Shown piece by piece: positions 21,699 to 35,406 of a stretch of DNA of 64,000 bases (positions within the stretch are counted from its first letter, which is position 1; each line of letters opens with the position of its first letter). Under the pieces are notes generated by a model. That model made no database searches. It was not told the DNA's origin and saw only the letters and a list, made by a program, of their open reading frames with translations. The translations under genes were made by a program, and so were the position numbers. This DNA comes from Hypomyces perniciosus. Lineage: Eukaryota > Ascomycota > Sordariomycetes > Hypocreales > Hypocreaceae. The stretch spans positions 1,922,001-1,986,000 of the forward strand of contig SPDT01000002.1 in NCBI GenBank assembly GCA_008477525.1, given 5' to 3'.

Positions 21699-24259
21699 TC
21701 ACCTCTTTGGAGGGAATCCGTCGCCAGCGTCTCCATATACCCCCTTCGACACAGAGATAGGGTTCCATAGTGTGCCACCCCGGCCATAGTCTCGGCAGTT
21801 GTTGCAGCCATTGACAGTAATGTGGCAAGAGTTATTTAGGTATGTGCTGCCGCACCTTTTGGCACTGTCCAGATTATAGATATTCAACATGGAGTCCTTG
21901 ATCTGCTTGCCTGTCATACCGCGATTAAATGCATCCTGGTTATCACAGGTCCATATGACTGTGCAGCCGTAGTGGATGTAAAACAATTCCTCAACAAGAC
22001 CAATAATAGAACCAATAATAGGAATAGGGAATATAGCGTTGACTATATCGGCACCGCTAGAGTCTGGCCATACCGCCGACGTGTACTGGTGGTATACAAT
22101 GTCGTCCACGAATCGGGAGGCTGCCGCCAGGCAGACATTTTTATGAATGGATAAGCAGATAGACGATCCATCATGGTTTCCCGATGACTGCTTCGGTGAT
22201 TGCGGCGGCGGAGCGACATAGGGGTTCGTGGCTGGGCCACTGTTGTTAGAGTCCAGCTTAGAGCAGCCTGTCGTTCGGTTAGCTATAGATATCTTTAGCA
22301 ATATTGAGGTGGATACAAACATTGGTTAAAAATCCTATTGCTGTTGGAATCATACAGGCGCCCGTCAGCTCCAAAGTAAACGTCGCCAAAGTTAGACGGC
22401 CAGCGGGCCTGGAGCTGGCAACTGGCCATCGCGTGGAGATGGTTGTCGTTACTCTTATCGAAGCCAGATAGGATCAATGTAGTACTGTAAGGCTGTTTTG
22501 GGTCGGATGCAACGTCTATAAATAACGTTAGTCTTCCGACAAAGTTGAATAGGATCCCGATGTAGGACCGTTCCAGGTTTAGGGGCGATTCTTACTATAG
22601 AAACTCTGATAGACATTGGAGATAGCGCCGGCATCTCTGTTACATCTCGGACTACCGTTGACCAATGCACAACCAGAGTTGATATGCTGAATTGATATCT
22701 ATTAGGCAGATGCTCATAAGTTTATTGGGTAGCAAGAGCTGACTTACCACCTTAGTACCAGCAGGATTAGGGGTCGGCGTCGACTGGGGCCTGCAGACTG
22801 GGTTGTTCGATCCATCGATTAATACGCAGATCATTCCGTTCGAGGTTATGGTGTGGGCGTGAGGAACAGAGGGTTTAGTTGTAGTAGGCGGTGCCCTCGT
22901 TTTTGAGAGCGTTGGGAGCGCAAGAGGATTTTGGTTGCCTGGATAGCCTATGTTCGAGATTGTGTACGTCTCGCCGCCCTGCATGTACACACCGCCAAAG
23001 GAGTTCCTCTGGACAATACAGTAGTTAATAATTTCGTTCAAACCCGGGATACACCATTGCAAAGGTTTATCGGCACTTTCACGTGTAACTGTAATGTCCA
23101 AGAAGTTAATGTTGTATGTAATGCTTGTCTTGTCTGTTGGCGTAAACGGGGTCTGACAGATACGTTGCAGGGCATCATCTGCAGTGATTCCATTTTTCAA
23201 CGCTTCACCTGCGACTGCATTAGAATGTCGAGGTTGTTCACACGTAATATTGCTACTTGGGGCCGTTTTGCGGGTAGTCGAGGTTGCAGAAGGTGAGCCT
23301 TTGGATTTGGAAGCTGAAAAGGTCGACCTCCTGGTGGTTTGATGAGCTGAACCTGACGTTGTTGTTGTGTTTGCTGAGGTTGGTGTCGGAAATGCAATCG
23401 GGGACGTTTGTTCAGGAAAGTCATCCACAATTGACTGCCAGGTAATATTTCCAGCAGCAATATGAACTGCAACTGTACCAGTCCTCACCGTGAGCGTTGA
23501 CGTAAAGGTCTGGTCGGAGATCCCAGCAATAGTACTAGAAGTGCTTCTTAACGTAGTCTTGTCCTTAGCAGTGGTTCGAGACTTGGACTGGGCCTGGTGG
23601 GCGTTTGGATACAGTCCCAAGGTAATACCACCCGCAGCGGCAATGGAGGCGCTGTCAACAGCGCTCAAGGCAGGCCCTACGATCAGGCCACCTCCAAACA
23701 GCAGCCATGGCAATAGAAATCCAGGGAGTAATACAGCAGCTGGGTGCCGATCTGTTCCGGTTGGAAATACACCAAGTTGACTGGCTGGGATAGTGGCAAC
23801 AGCGAATGGGATGGTCTTGCTATGTTCAGTAATGGAATATCCAGCACCTGTTGCAGATGCAGGGTTGAAAATAGTTGATAGTGAAACACTTGAGACCAAT
23901 GTCCGAGTTGCAGTTGGAACAACAAAGGCAGTGCCGTCGGTTGAATGCGTTGAAGAGATAGGAGCAGGGTGTGGTGTGTGAAAACTGAATGATGCTCCAA
24001 CTGAAGAACCTGGCCTGATGATGGAGAGTGTTCTTGCGAGACTCGCAGAAGAATTTACAGGCCGTGGAGGAATAGATGATTGAGTGGAGTGCGGAGGGAA
24101 GACGTGAGACCGAGTATGACTTGAGGAATGGCTCGAATTAGATAAAGATGTAGAGAATTGAGAGAAGGATAATGAGGTTGTGTGGGTGTGAGCAGCTTCA
24201 AGGCTCACAACAGCGCACAGGAAAAAGGCAACGGACAGAAGGCTCCCAAGGATCCCCAT
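21699..24259 (-). CDS. Secreted Ser/Thr-rich, Cys-rich protein, four exons, 788 aa
   Basis: Exons on the minus strand are 24259-22748, 22686-22596, 22515-22321 and 22267-21699. The introns begin GTAAGT, GTAAGA and GTTTGT, have CTAAT, CTAAC and CTAAC branch points, and the frame is open throughout. The ATG at 24259 gives a signal peptide (GILGSLLSVAFFLCAVVSLE). A more upstream frame start would use TTG and was rejected. Residues about 25-330 are Ser/Thr/Pro-rich, suiting O-glycosylation, with a hydrophobic Gly-rich segment near 175-215 that may span a membrane. After residue 335 come spaced cysteines. The last exon has a C-x-V-x-W-x-C-DN start, a T-G-K-Q-I-K-D helix, C-G-S-x-Y-L-x-N-x-C and N-G-C-N-N-C near 715-765. 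From memory this Cys block resembles tails of subgroup C (killer-toxin-like) class V chitinases, but no chitinase catalytic domain is present. Function unknown; a wall-associated or effector-like role is inference. Confidence 0.8.
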
Positions 24260-25373
24260 CTTATCGGTGCCAGTAATTTTGTGAATCAAACAAAAGGATA
24301 GTAGCAATGTCCACAATCAGGAATAATTCATGAAGCTATCGAGGGTGAAACACCTGCTTTTAATATTCTACATTTTTAATGCTTGCTATGGAAAAAGAAA
24401 AAGTTAAGCTATAGCCTATTAGCACGAAATGCCCCATAAAAACGCCGGTAAAAACGCCGGCATAGCCGGAAGACTACGGGTCAACCAACGCCTGTAATAC
24501 AGGGAGGGTGTCTGCGCCTACGGAGGACTATGGAGGAACTAAGCTGCTACCTGGCCCGGCATTGGGAGGCAGCTACCGGCTAGCTAAACTAGCTACTCCG
24601 TACTTCGTACACTGGTAAGAAACAATGGACGCTTAGTACCTATCGAGGGATGCTTATTAATCCCTCCCCCTTTTTTTTAAGCAAAACAGCTTGACCAGCT
24701 AGAAATTAATATCCACATATGAAGTACCACAGTATGTAAAAGATTCTTACCTAGGACATCTATTAGGTCGTAAATAGCTGTTAATTAAGACCTCTATTTA
24801 GCTGGAAATATCTGTAAGCAGCCCTGTCAGAAGTCGGATGCATTTTAGAAGTCGGATAACTCGGATCTATTTCAGGAAAAAAGGTATATTTGAATTAGCC
24901 GCTCAATTAAATTAAATTGAATTGAATTCAATAGCGACATCATGAATTGATCGGCAGACATATGAATATTATACTTGTATGTAATTTTTGTAGTACAATT
25001 AGTAATACTGTAGATAGATTGAATATAATAACCTTCTTTGCTTGACTACACTTGACTTTTGGAACAATCAACGTTAAGCTGTTCGCTCGTTGTGACTTCA
25101 TCCCGTTTACGTTGACCATGAGCAAATGATATCATTTACCCGTCACTTGATAATTGACGTCTTCGTGGCTCTATCAGTTGCGCTACTACGGCTCAGTGTG
25201 TTGCTGTGTTGTGGTGTGCAATTTCCCTCCAATAAACTACCGATATCCACATATCACTTGGAAAACCCTGTTAGTCTAGAAAGCCCTGTCAGAATTAATA
25301 TAATCTGTTAGCTATTGCAAAAGGCAACCAAGCTAACAAGCGTTTTTGCGAAAATATCTGTTAACAAATTAAC
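24260..25373. other. Upstream region of the secreted-protein gene, no further gene seen
   Basis: Mostly free of RIP. It contains two 12-bp units around AAAACGCCGG (24438-24461) and two copies of CCCTGTCAGAA (24821 and 25283). A 61-codon frame at 25126-25311 has a hydrophobic start but no supporting context. The presumed promoter of the minus-strand gene lies in 24260-24500; I could not place a TATA box with confidence. Confidence 0.5.
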
Positions 25374-25375
25374 TA

Positions 25376-25398
25376 CGGAGGAGTGTTTCAAAAGTCTT
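25376..25398. mobile_element. Mariner-type MITE, left terminal inverted repeat
   Basis: CGGAGGAGTGTTTCAAAAGT plus CTT, preceded by TA (25374-25375). It pairs perfectly over 23 bp with 35384-35406, which is followed by TA. LINE-B was inserted immediately after this arm. Confidence 0.75.
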
Positions 25399-27082
25399 AT
25401 CTCTCCAAAGGAGAGGAAGCATCAATCCTCACCCTCGACATCTTAGGAGCTTTTAACATCGTGATGAAAAACCGAATAACCCTCTAGCTTAGGGAATAGG
25501 GATGGCCAGATTAGCTTACTAGATAGGTCGAGTCTTTCCTGAGCGACTATACAGTCTCTATCCGGAAAGGGGACAGCACTACCCTCCCCTATAGTAAACT
25601 TAAATGTAGAACGCCTTAAAGGTCCCCCTTCTCACTAATTTTATTTATACTGTATATTGTCCTACTCCTAGGAATAGGATAGGCCAGTAATAAACACTTT
25701 AGCTATACAAATAATATCGCTTTCCCGGCTATAGGCCTTTATATAGGCTATACTTTAATAATATTATAAAATAAATTCAATTAAGTAGTCTATTAAAGAT
25801 AAATAAATGCAAGCTCTTTTAGTTTAAAGAATGCTAAACTCTTTTCCTCTTATCAAAAATATAGACTTAACCCTTACTATAAAATTATATTAAAAGAAAA
25901 ACGGATTAACTTTAACCTATATATAAAATAGTTTAGTATTATGTTTAACCTTAAATTAACGTTTAAAGTATCTATAGAAATTTAAGCAGCTAAAGCTTTA
26001 AAGACAGTTAATTTTTTTAAAAGCTTTAATAAAACGAGAAAATTTCCCCTATTAATATAGTAGCTATAGCAGTTAAAGCCTATATACTATTAATTACTTG
26101 ATATAATATAAAGGTATAATAGCTTAGCTTAAAAAGAGAATTTGAGAATAACTTAGGCAGGATAGTAAATATAAGTATTAATAACCTTATAGTAAAACTA
26201 AATAAAGCCTTTAAAACTATAGCCTATATTATCCTTTTAGTCTAGAAAATTACCTTTATTTTAATACTTTATAAAGAATTTAATATCCTTCTTATATATA
26301 TAATACTTATTTAGGAAAAACTAAAAAGCACTATTTAATTTATAAGTCTAAATTATTTTTATTTATTAGTTAATAAAATTAATAGATCATTATTTAGCTC
26401 CGTATAATGCATTTATAAAGGATAGTTAAACTAATTAAGATATTTATTTAATTTACTTTTTTCGCTTATAAGCTTTATTTTATTAAAGCTGGCCTAAACT
26501 TTAAAATATTGAAAAAAAGGATAACTATATAAAAGTACTTTAAATTAATGAATTTAATACTAGCTTTAATAATTGCAGTTTATTTAAATAGCTTTTGATT
26601 AAATAAGAAACTAAAATACAAAGGATTAGTATACTATAAAGTTAAAGTTTATAAAGACAAAAGGCTATTTATTGATATAAAGGTCTATAATATAAAAGCT
26701 ATAAAGGCTATTAGAGTAATGAAAATAATAGTTAAATTTATAAAGAATAACTATAAAATTAGTAAAATATATATATTTTTTAATAATGTATTAATAGTTA
26801 AAGGCTTTTTAAATAAAGCTTTAACTTTACTATAAAAGGAATTTATATAGTTATAATATATAATTAAAGAAATATACCTCTATAAAATATTTATTTTTTA
26901 AATGCCTAATTATAAAGATATATAAAGTAATAAAATAGCAGATAAATTAATAAAAGAAGGTATAGCCTTTAACCTCCCTCTTTAAAGCTAAAGCATTTTA
27001 ATATATATTAAATATTAAGTAAAAGCAGAAAGAGTTACTTTTTAACAATGGTATTAAAAGGCAAATACTTTAAAAAGCTATT

Positions 27083-27658
27083 TGTTAAAATAATAAGGTT
27101 ATATAAAACCTTATTCAAGTGCAGCTTCTAGGAAGCTGCCTTTATACAGCAATAAAGAAACAACTAAAAGTTTACTAGGTAAATAATAAAATAAACAAGT
27201 AAATTATATCTAATTTAATAGCTAGCAGTTATAGAATAACTAATAATTATACAGCTATTATAAAAGTAATTATATAACAAGACTTTATCTTTTATAATAA
27301 TCCTTTAACCTAATAATAAATATATAGTAGCAGAATTAAGTTTATAGCTGCATTCTTAATTTCCATAAAGTTTATTTATATATAAAATCGCTTAAATCGA
27401 CTTACAGCTATATAAACAGGAAACCATTTTAGTTAGATTTCTTATAACACCTATTGTAAGTATTATATTAAGTCTAGGGTAAGCGGGGAAGCTGGTCCTA
27501 GCTTAATTGTTATTATTAAGGATAAGAGAGGATTACCGACTTATACTAAAGTTCCTCCAGAACTCGGTCCTGGCATCAGGCCTAAATCTGGGTCTAGCCA
27601 GAATAGGAAGGTTATCCAATTACACTAAAATCCTTACTTTTAGCCCTCCTTGTTAATA
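27083..27658 (-). mobile_element. Solo Copia LTR, inverted
   Basis: It starts TGTTAAAATAATAAGG and ends GTTAATA (CA has become TA), with a perfect 5-bp duplication CTATT at 27078-27082 and 27659-27663. Moderate RIP. Confidence 0.88.
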
Positions 27659-29311
27659 CTATTAACAATAAAATTTAAAAGGATTTATAAATCCCCTAAA
27701 ACTAAAACTTATTTAACTTATTTTATATAGGTTACTAGTAAAGGGGTTAATTATAAAGACTTCTAGAGCTATTATAACTGATTTAGCTATAATACATATT
27801 AAAATAACAAAGTTATATAGAATGTTATTTAAGTATAGCTTTTAGGAAACTGCATTTATTACAGTAATAAAGAAATAAGTAAAAGTTTACTAGGTAAATA
27901 ATAAAATAAATAAATTATAATTAATTTAATAGCTAGAAAGCTATAAATATTTAATATATATATAGCTGTTGTAAAAGTAATTATAAAATAATGCTTTATC
28001 TTTTATAATAATTCTTTAATTTAATAATAGGTATATAGTAATAGAATTGAGTTTATAGCTATATTCTTATTTTCTATAAAATTTATTTATATATAAAATC
28101 GCTTAAATCAACTTCTAGCTATATAAATAGGAAACCATTTTAGTTAGATTTCTTATAATGCCTATTATAAGTATTATACTAAGTTTAAGGTAGGCGGGGA
28201 AGCTAATTTTAGTGTAATTGTTATTATTAAAGATAAAAGAGAATTACTAACTTATACCGAAATTCCTTTAAAATTCAGTCTTAGTGTTAGGCCTAGTTTT
28301 AAATGTAGCTAGAATAAAAAGGTAATCCAATTACACTAAAATCCTTACTTTTTAGCCCTCTTTTTTAATATGCCCTTTAAAATGAATACTATCCTATATA
28401 ACTTTCAAGTAAATATAAGATTTAAATATATCAAAGTAACGAAAATATAAAAAATAAAAAGGACAGCTAATATAGTTGAAAATAAAGAGGATAGTTACTA
28501 ACTATAAAAAAGAAAAAAGAAAAACCTTAAGTATAGATCTTAAATAAAAGCTTAAGATTAAAGAAAGTTATAAAGTTCTTTAGCCTTTAACTTAGAAAAG
28601 GTTTAGTAAACCTATTAGAAACTATTTTACTAGTTTTTAAAAAAGTAACTTTAATAACACTATTTTTAACCTATTCCTTAATATAATTAAACTATAATAA
28701 AGTATATTTGATTTTATTATATAAAGTAAAGTTATTTAAAGTAGAAATAATACCTTGATTATTATTAAAGAAAAAGATTAGTTAATTAATTAATCTATAA
28801 ACTAAAAAGCTACTAAATCTTTTTAATAGCTTTTATAAAAGCTATAAACTTTACTTTTAATATAAAAAGATAAATATTTAAGCCACTTTTTAATTTCCAG
28901 CTAATTAGCCAATTAATAGCTATTTTAATATAGCTATAAATTAATTAATTTAATTCTTTATCCCTAATAAAATCACTATTATAATAACTAATAAATATAA
29001 AATTAGATTTTTAAATATATTAAATAATTAGATTTTAAATTCTATTTTAATACTATAATAAATTATAGGCTATATTTAAATGCTTTTAAAAGGGCCTTAA
29101 AACTATCTTACTAGCCACTAAACTTAAAAGCTAGTATCTATTTAACTATAGATTACTAAATAAATAATGATTTTAATAATAGCTTAGAAAAGCTTAATGT
29201 TAACGTTATTTAGTTTAATTATAGTTTTATTAACTAAAAAAGGGCTATAAAGGTAATTAAATAAACTTAAAGTTTTAAAAGTTAAAAAACAATATAGCTT
29301 TAATAATATTT

Positions 29312-29713
29312 TGTCGAGGGGGAATTGGCACTCCAAAACACACACACAACACACACACACCCATATACAACGACTGGTATCGAGCACGGGAACCGCGCTC
29401 CTGACAGAACCACGAAGCGGCGATTGAGTAATGTAGGGGCTAAAAAGATACTGCGGATCATTTGATCATGATGCCGGCAGCCAAAAAGCAACCAACGGTT
29501 ACCTTCATACGCCTCAGCGACTGTGTTCTCACAGGTGGGGTTATGTGTTGAAGGGGGAAGAAGGTTGTTGTTTATTAAACTAGGTCTATCTGTATGTCTT
29601 TATACTCCCGTGCTTTCCTAATCCAGTAGCTGCTTAAATAAGCAGCCAACCTTTCTCGGGTAAGCTAACAAGAAAAAATGCTGGTGCGTTAGGTATGTCA
29701 GTTACCCCCGACA
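29312..29713. mobile_element. Solo LTR of the Gypsy-1 family, unmutated
   Basis: It starts TGTCGAGGGGGAATTGGCA and ends GTTACCCCCGACA, 402 bp, without RIP. It is homologous to the Gypsy-1 LTRs at 39138-39537 and 50842-51241. It lies inside Copia-1. I found no unambiguous flanking duplication. It includes a short CA-rich run near 29338-29362. Open frames reported here are not genes. Confidence 0.85.
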
Positions 29714-29918
29714 AAATATATTATGTCTAAAAAAGGTAACAAAGGCCTCTTTATTAATGTTTAACTGTCTAAACCTTTAGAAAAAAGGTAAAGCTTTTAT
29801 TTATTATAATATAAACTTTATTAAAAGCTAAGTTTAACTAAATTATAGCTTCTTTACTTAATTTAATAAAAAAACAGTTATTTATATATATAATAATAAA
29901 AATACTATTATTTAGAGT

Positions 29919-30494
29919 TATTAAATAGAATTATACTAAACCTTATAGACATATACTTTAGCTTGCAAGGATACACTTAATAGTAATTATAGCGGAAACA
30001 TTTAAAAGTATTTCTTAAAGATTAAACAATTTAATTATATCTATTTAAATAAACAGTAATAGCTAAAAGCTGTAAAATAATAGTATATAGCTATCAAAGT
30101 AATTATATAAATAATAGCTTTATTTTCTATAATAGTCCTTTAACTTAATAATAGGTATATAGCGGCAGAATTAGGTTTATAGCTGTATTCCTATTTTCTA
30201 TAAAATTTATTTATATAGGAAATCAGCTAAATCAACTTATAGCTATATAAACAGGAAACTATTTTAGTTAAATTTTTCACAATAGCTATTATACCTATTG
30301 TATTAAGTTTAGGGTAGGCGGGGTAGCTCGTCCTAGCTTAATTATTATTGTTAAAGATAATAGAAATTTCCTAACTTACACTAAAATTCCTTTAGAACTT
30401 GGTCCTAGCGTTGGGCCTAAGTCTGGGTCTAGCCAGAATAGGAAGGTATCCGAATTACACCAAAATCCTTGCTTTTTAGCCCTCCTTTTTAATA
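29919..30494 (-). mobile_element. Solo Copia LTR nested in Copia-1
   Basis: A degraded start TATTAAATAGAATTATACT, then the conserved GGTAGGCGGGGTAGCT block near 30314, ending CCTTTTTAATA. Flanks AGAGT and AGATT differ at one position. It is a self-family insertion into the complete Copia element. Confidence 0.75.
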
Positions 30495-33400
30495 AGATTA
30501 CCAAAAAAAATAAACTTAGAAATTAAAGGATTATATATTAATTTATTTCTTAAAGTTTATACCGTTTATTATTAGTCTGTAACAAACTTTTTAAAACTAT
30601 AAAGAGCTTTTTAAAGTTAAATAATATAATTTAAATTAAAGTTATAACCTAGCTTCCTAAAAACATATTTAATTTTAAAGGAAGTTTAACTAGTATACTT
30701 TTTAAACCCTTAAAAAGGTTAAAGAAAATAGTTTCTTTAAATATTCTATTAAAGAATATATTAATAAAGTTAATTTATTTAATTTCTTAATTATAAATAA
30801 TAATATTAAGCTAAAAAAGCTATTAAATAACAAGAATAACTATTAAAGTAAAGGTTTAGTTAAAATATATTCCTTTTAGTTATTAAAATCCTTTAACTAT
30901 TAACTTAGCTTTAAATTTAACAATTTTATTATTGTAGTTTTTTTTAAATCTTTATAATTAATTAAGTAATAATAGAATTCCTGCCTTTAAAATAGCTATT
31001 ATATTTAATAAACGTAAAGGTATATTATTCAATTAATCAATTAAATTTATTATAAATTAGTTTTAGCTACTTAATTTTATTAAAACTATAAAATGTTTAC
31101 TTAAGTATTTAAGGGTTTTATATTATTGTAGCTAGAAAGGCTAGCTTTTTAATACTATTATAAAGGAATTAGGATATATTTATATTTATAAAGTCTTAGA
31201 TAATTATTATAGGAATAGGCGCAATAGTAGTAAATACTCCTTTTAAAATCAGGTTAAAGAGTAAAGGATTAATATTTTAAAAGGTAGAGATTATTTAATT
31301 TATTAAATCTAACTCTATTTCCTTTTTTAAGTCTTTAGTATCTTAATTTATAGTAAACTTTAAAATTTAAAGCTTAAAGACTTTACTATTATATAGCTTT
31401 AGAATTAAGACTTTAAAGATTATATATTTAAATAAAATATAAATAAAATAAGTATTACTATTTAAAACTATTAGTAGTCTTTTAGTTTTAGTTTTAAAGG
31501 TTAATTTATAGCCTTTAGCCCTTTATTTTTAAAAGAATAAAGACTTTATAATAAAAGCTAATAGTCTTATATCTTTATAAAGTAAATTTATAGTCTTTAT
31601 TAAAGTTCAAGTATTTATATAGTTTTGAATAAAAGGTAAGGTTTTTATTAATCATAGCTATATAATTAATTAATTTAAAAATTATAATAATAATAAAGTC
31701 TTCAAAATATAGTAATAGGCTAGCTGCTATAATAATAGCTTAAAGCCTATTTAATTAAACTTTAATAAATTATTTTATAAAACTATTTTATTTATAAATA
31801 TAAAGCCTACTATAAAAATATATATTTTTCAAAGAAAAAAAACTAAATCTAAAGTTTTTACTTTATTTCATTTTTACTATTATAATAAAATTCCTTAAAA
31901 TACTAGTTATATTATATTTTAAAGCTATATATAACGCCCTTTAAAGTAACTCAAAGGATAGGTTTACTATAATTTCTTAAAAGAAATAATTATTTATATT
32001 TTAATTTTCTATTAATAATTAAAAAACTAATAAAAGCTTTATTATAAAGTATTAGCTTTTAAATTATTTAAAGAAGCTAGTAAATTAATAATTAGCTTTA
32101 AATTAAGCTGCTTAATAGCTTTACCTTTATTATGTACTAAATAGTAGAATTTAGTTTTTTTAATAAAATTAAAGTTAAGAATTTCAATATTTATTGTAAT
32201 GGTTTTTTAATAGACTTAAATTAATATAACCTAGTTTTTTATAGGATAAAAAGGCTAATTTTAGCAGTTTATAGCTAAAGCTTTTAGTAATAAAATCTCT
32301 TTTAAGTTTAATTAACTTAATAATTTCTATATCTTTAATAATAAATGATTCCCTAGGTATATAGAGCCTTTCCTTTATAAAGGTATCTTTTTTAAGCTTA
32401 TTCCCTTTTATTTCTTTAAGTATTAAAGGCTTAAAAGGCCTTTATTCCTTTACTTAATTTAAAGTTTTAAAGAATTCAAAGAAATCCTTTCCTTTAAAAA
32501 AATTTTTTTTATAAGCTTAAAACTAAATTTAATTAATTACTTTTTTAAAGCTATTACTTTTAAAATAGTTTTATATTTTTTAACCTTTTCTTTATTAATA
32601 ATACAGATTTAAATGTTTATTAAACAATAAGCTTTACAGCTATTTATATAGCTATATAGTATAGTATATCCTTTAATTAATAGGAAAAAACTATATTTTA
32701 AAGGATTTAAAAGCTTTACTAGCTGCCTAAAATTATTAAAGAGAGTATTATATATAATATATCCTTTAGCTTAATAATACTTTAAACTCCTTATAAGATA
32801 TATATTTAACTGTAAATAAAAAGGGTATTTAATAGTATTATCTTTTAATAGTTATTATCTTTTTTAAAGATTTTAAAAGTAACTATTTTTATTCCTTTAA
32901 AAGTAGTAAAGCCTTTATCAATATACATAATACCTAAGTCTTGATTATTGAATCTATAGTCTATAAACTATTTTCTAGAATTAATTATATAAACTATACA
33001 TTTGGTATTATATAGTAAACTATTATAAATAGGAAGTCTAAGGGATTTAATGCTTTTTAAAGATTTAAAAGGCTTTAAGGCCTTATTAACCTTATATATA
33101 GTTAAATATAAATTTTTAGTTTCTTTTAATATATTTAGTATATGGAATTAAATATTAAAACTTTTAATTAATTATTTAATAGCTCTATTAAATTTAATAA
33201 TTCTTTTAATTCTTTTTATTTATTAAAGAAGAGTCTTCTTTAAAGCATTTAAATATTAATTTACTTAATCTAATATATTAATATTAACCTTTAAAATAAT
33301 TAACTTAATTAATAGGTTATTAACAGTAGCATTAAACTTAGTTACAGACCCTTTATAGTTACTTTAATTTATTAAATAAAATTCCCTATAAAGGGAATCT

Positions 33401-35295
33401 CTTTAAAAAGTATTAAAGTAGTTATATTATATTTTAAGTGTTAAATATACTTCTTTTAGGCTTTAAATTTAAGTAATAAATATCGCAGGAAAAATAATTA
33501 AATTATCTTTAATTAATATAAGTAATAAAGCCTATGTTAAACTAAATAAACAATTGAAAATTATAAGATTTTCTATATAAGTTTAATAGTCTATAGCTTT
33601 TAATATAATACTTAAACAGTATTTCCATTAATTAACATTATTAAAGCCTATTAACTTATAGCTTTTTAAAAACCTATAAACCTTTTTTAATACCTTTGTT
33701 AGAAAACTATTGTTTAAGATATAAATAGTATTATAAAGCTAAAGAATAAGTAAAAATAAAACCTAGATTAATATAAAAATAGGAGTAAGAGTTTAGATTA
33801 ATATTAATATAGGGGCTATACGGTTAACTTTTATTAAATTAATAGTCTATTAAAGTTAAAGACTTAAAATAATAGCAGTTAAGCTCGCTAAGGTATTAAA
33901 TAACTGTATTACAGTAGTATTTTAACCTTTTAACAATACTTTTACTATTTTAATAAAAGCCTTTTATACTTGAAGCTTTTATTTTATACTCTATATATAA
34001 ATAAATAAATCCCTATACTATAAAAGAGAGCTATTATCTTTAATTAAGGAAATAAGGCTACTAAAAGCTTTAATAAGCTAACTTGTACTGCTAATATTAA
34101 ACCCATATCTTATTAAAATAAGAAATATACTATATAATATATAGTAAAAATAGTAATAATGGTATTACTATACCTGTAATAGTATTTATAGTAAAAGCCT
34201 AAAAATAGCTTTTAGTAGCCAAAAATCCTAAAAAATACTTAAATAAATATTAAAATAAGCACTATAAAAACCTACTATAAATACTATAGTAGCGCTAAAG
34301 GAAATACTATAACTATTAAGGAAATCTATTAATAGAGATTTAAGGAAAACTCTCTTAAGCTTATAACCTTTTAAATAATAAAGTTATATAAAACTTTAGT
34401 TAAGTATAGCTTTTAAGAAACTGCACTTAATACAGTAATAAAGAAAAAATTAAAAGTTTACTAGGTAAATAATAAAATAAATAATTAAATTATAATTGAT
34501 TTAATAGCTAAATAGCTATAAAATATTTAATATATATATAGCTATTATAAAAGTAATTATAAATTCATACTTTATCTTTTATAACAGTCCTTTAACTTAA
34601 TAATAGGTATATAGTAGTAGAATTAAATTTATAGCCGTATTTTTATTTTCTATAAAATTCATTTATATATAAAATCGCTTAAATTAACTTATAGCTATAT
34701 AAACAGGAAACTATTTTAATTAGATTTCTTATAATGCCTATTATAAGTATTATATTAAATCTAGGGTAGACAGGGAAGCTGGTCCTAGCTTAATTATTAT
34801 TATTAAAGATAAAAGAGAATTACTAACTTATACCGAAGTTCCTCCAGAACATGGTCCTAGTGTCGGGCCTAATTCTGGGTCTAGCCAGAATAGGAAGGTT
34901 ATCTAATTACACTGAAATCCTTGCTTTTTAGCCCTCCTTTTTAACAATATACAAGCTTATTATAGATATAGCTCCTTTAAAGAGCTAGGGTATTTTACTA
35001 AATGCTATATAATAAAGAGCTTTTCCTTTAAAATACTTGAAAACAAGAGATTAATTATATACCTATTAAGACTTAAAGGAAATAATGCTTTCTAAAAGCT
35101 AGTAAAGGAGGTAAACCTATAGAGCCCCCTTTTATAAGATATAGATTAAGAATATATTAAAACCTTTCCTTTATTTAGCGAAATATAGCAAATAGGGTCT
35201 AAATCTTTAGCTTTTATTAACCTATTGCCTAAACAAGGCTATTATACCTAGATATAGACGAGTTGTAAATAGCAATAAAAAATAAAAAAAGTCTT

Positions 35296-35406
35296 GTTTA
35301 ATTCCATAGGAGCCTAAACCTAAGTAGGCATATATTCAAATATATTATTTCCTTATTAGGTCTAGCTCTTACCTTAATTAGGCAAGACTTTTGAAACACT
35401 CCTCCG
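35296..35406. mobile_element. Mariner-type MITE, remainder with right terminal inverted repeat
   Basis: It ends with the reverse complement of the left arm (35384-35406), followed by TA (35407-35408). Together with 25376-25398 the MITE was about 134 bp. The TA duplication points to the Tc1/mariner superfamily. No RIP is visible. Confidence 0.75.

Larger units (their letters stand above)
27797..34946 (-). mobile_element. Copia-1, complete element on the minus strand
   Basis: LTRs at 27797-28370 (3') and 34369-34946 (5') enclose an internal region homologous to Copia-2 at 58403-63360 in reverse. The target-site duplication is ATACA (27792-27796) and ATATA (34947-34951), differing by one RIP-type C-to-T change. 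A primer site, GGTTATAAGC in element sense, lies at 34358-34368. It carries two nested solo LTRs (29312-29713 and 29919-30494). Gag and pol are heavily RIPped, with no open frame. Confidence 0.85.
25399..35286 (+). mobile_element. LINE-B, 5'-truncated copy with nested Copia insertions
   Basis: It is flanked by the duplication AAAAGTCTT (25390-25398 and 35287-35295; the A's merge with the tail). It begins inside RT, reading L-T-L-D-I-L-G-A-F-N (about 25429-25458) and then Y-T-N-N at 25704-25715 where the active form would be Y-x-D-D. The first 350 bp are nearly clean, the rest is AT-rich. LINE-B sequence resumes at 27664-27796 and 34952-35286 between the Copia insertions and ends in an A-rich tail. 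Confidence 0.75.

Noticed and set aside
22931..23981. Plus-strand open frames up to 121 codons
   Set aside because: Antisense to exon 1 of the secreted-protein gene; composition is a mirror of Ser/Thr-rich coding.
24260..24316. N-terminal extension of the secreted protein by 19 residues
   Set aside because: It would start at TTG; the ATG at 24259 immediately gives a good signal peptide.
25126..25311. 61-codon frame with a hydrophobic start
   Set aside because: No splice, homology or context support; ends without a recognisable domain.
29184..29491. Two minus-strand open frames
   Set aside because: They lie across the end of the Gypsy-1 solo LTR; the Cys-Val repeats come from the CA-rich run.
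29307..29718. Target-site duplication around the Gypsy-1 solo LTR
   Set aside because: The flanking pentamers TATTT and AAATA are inverted, not direct, and the AT-rich context makes any match weak.
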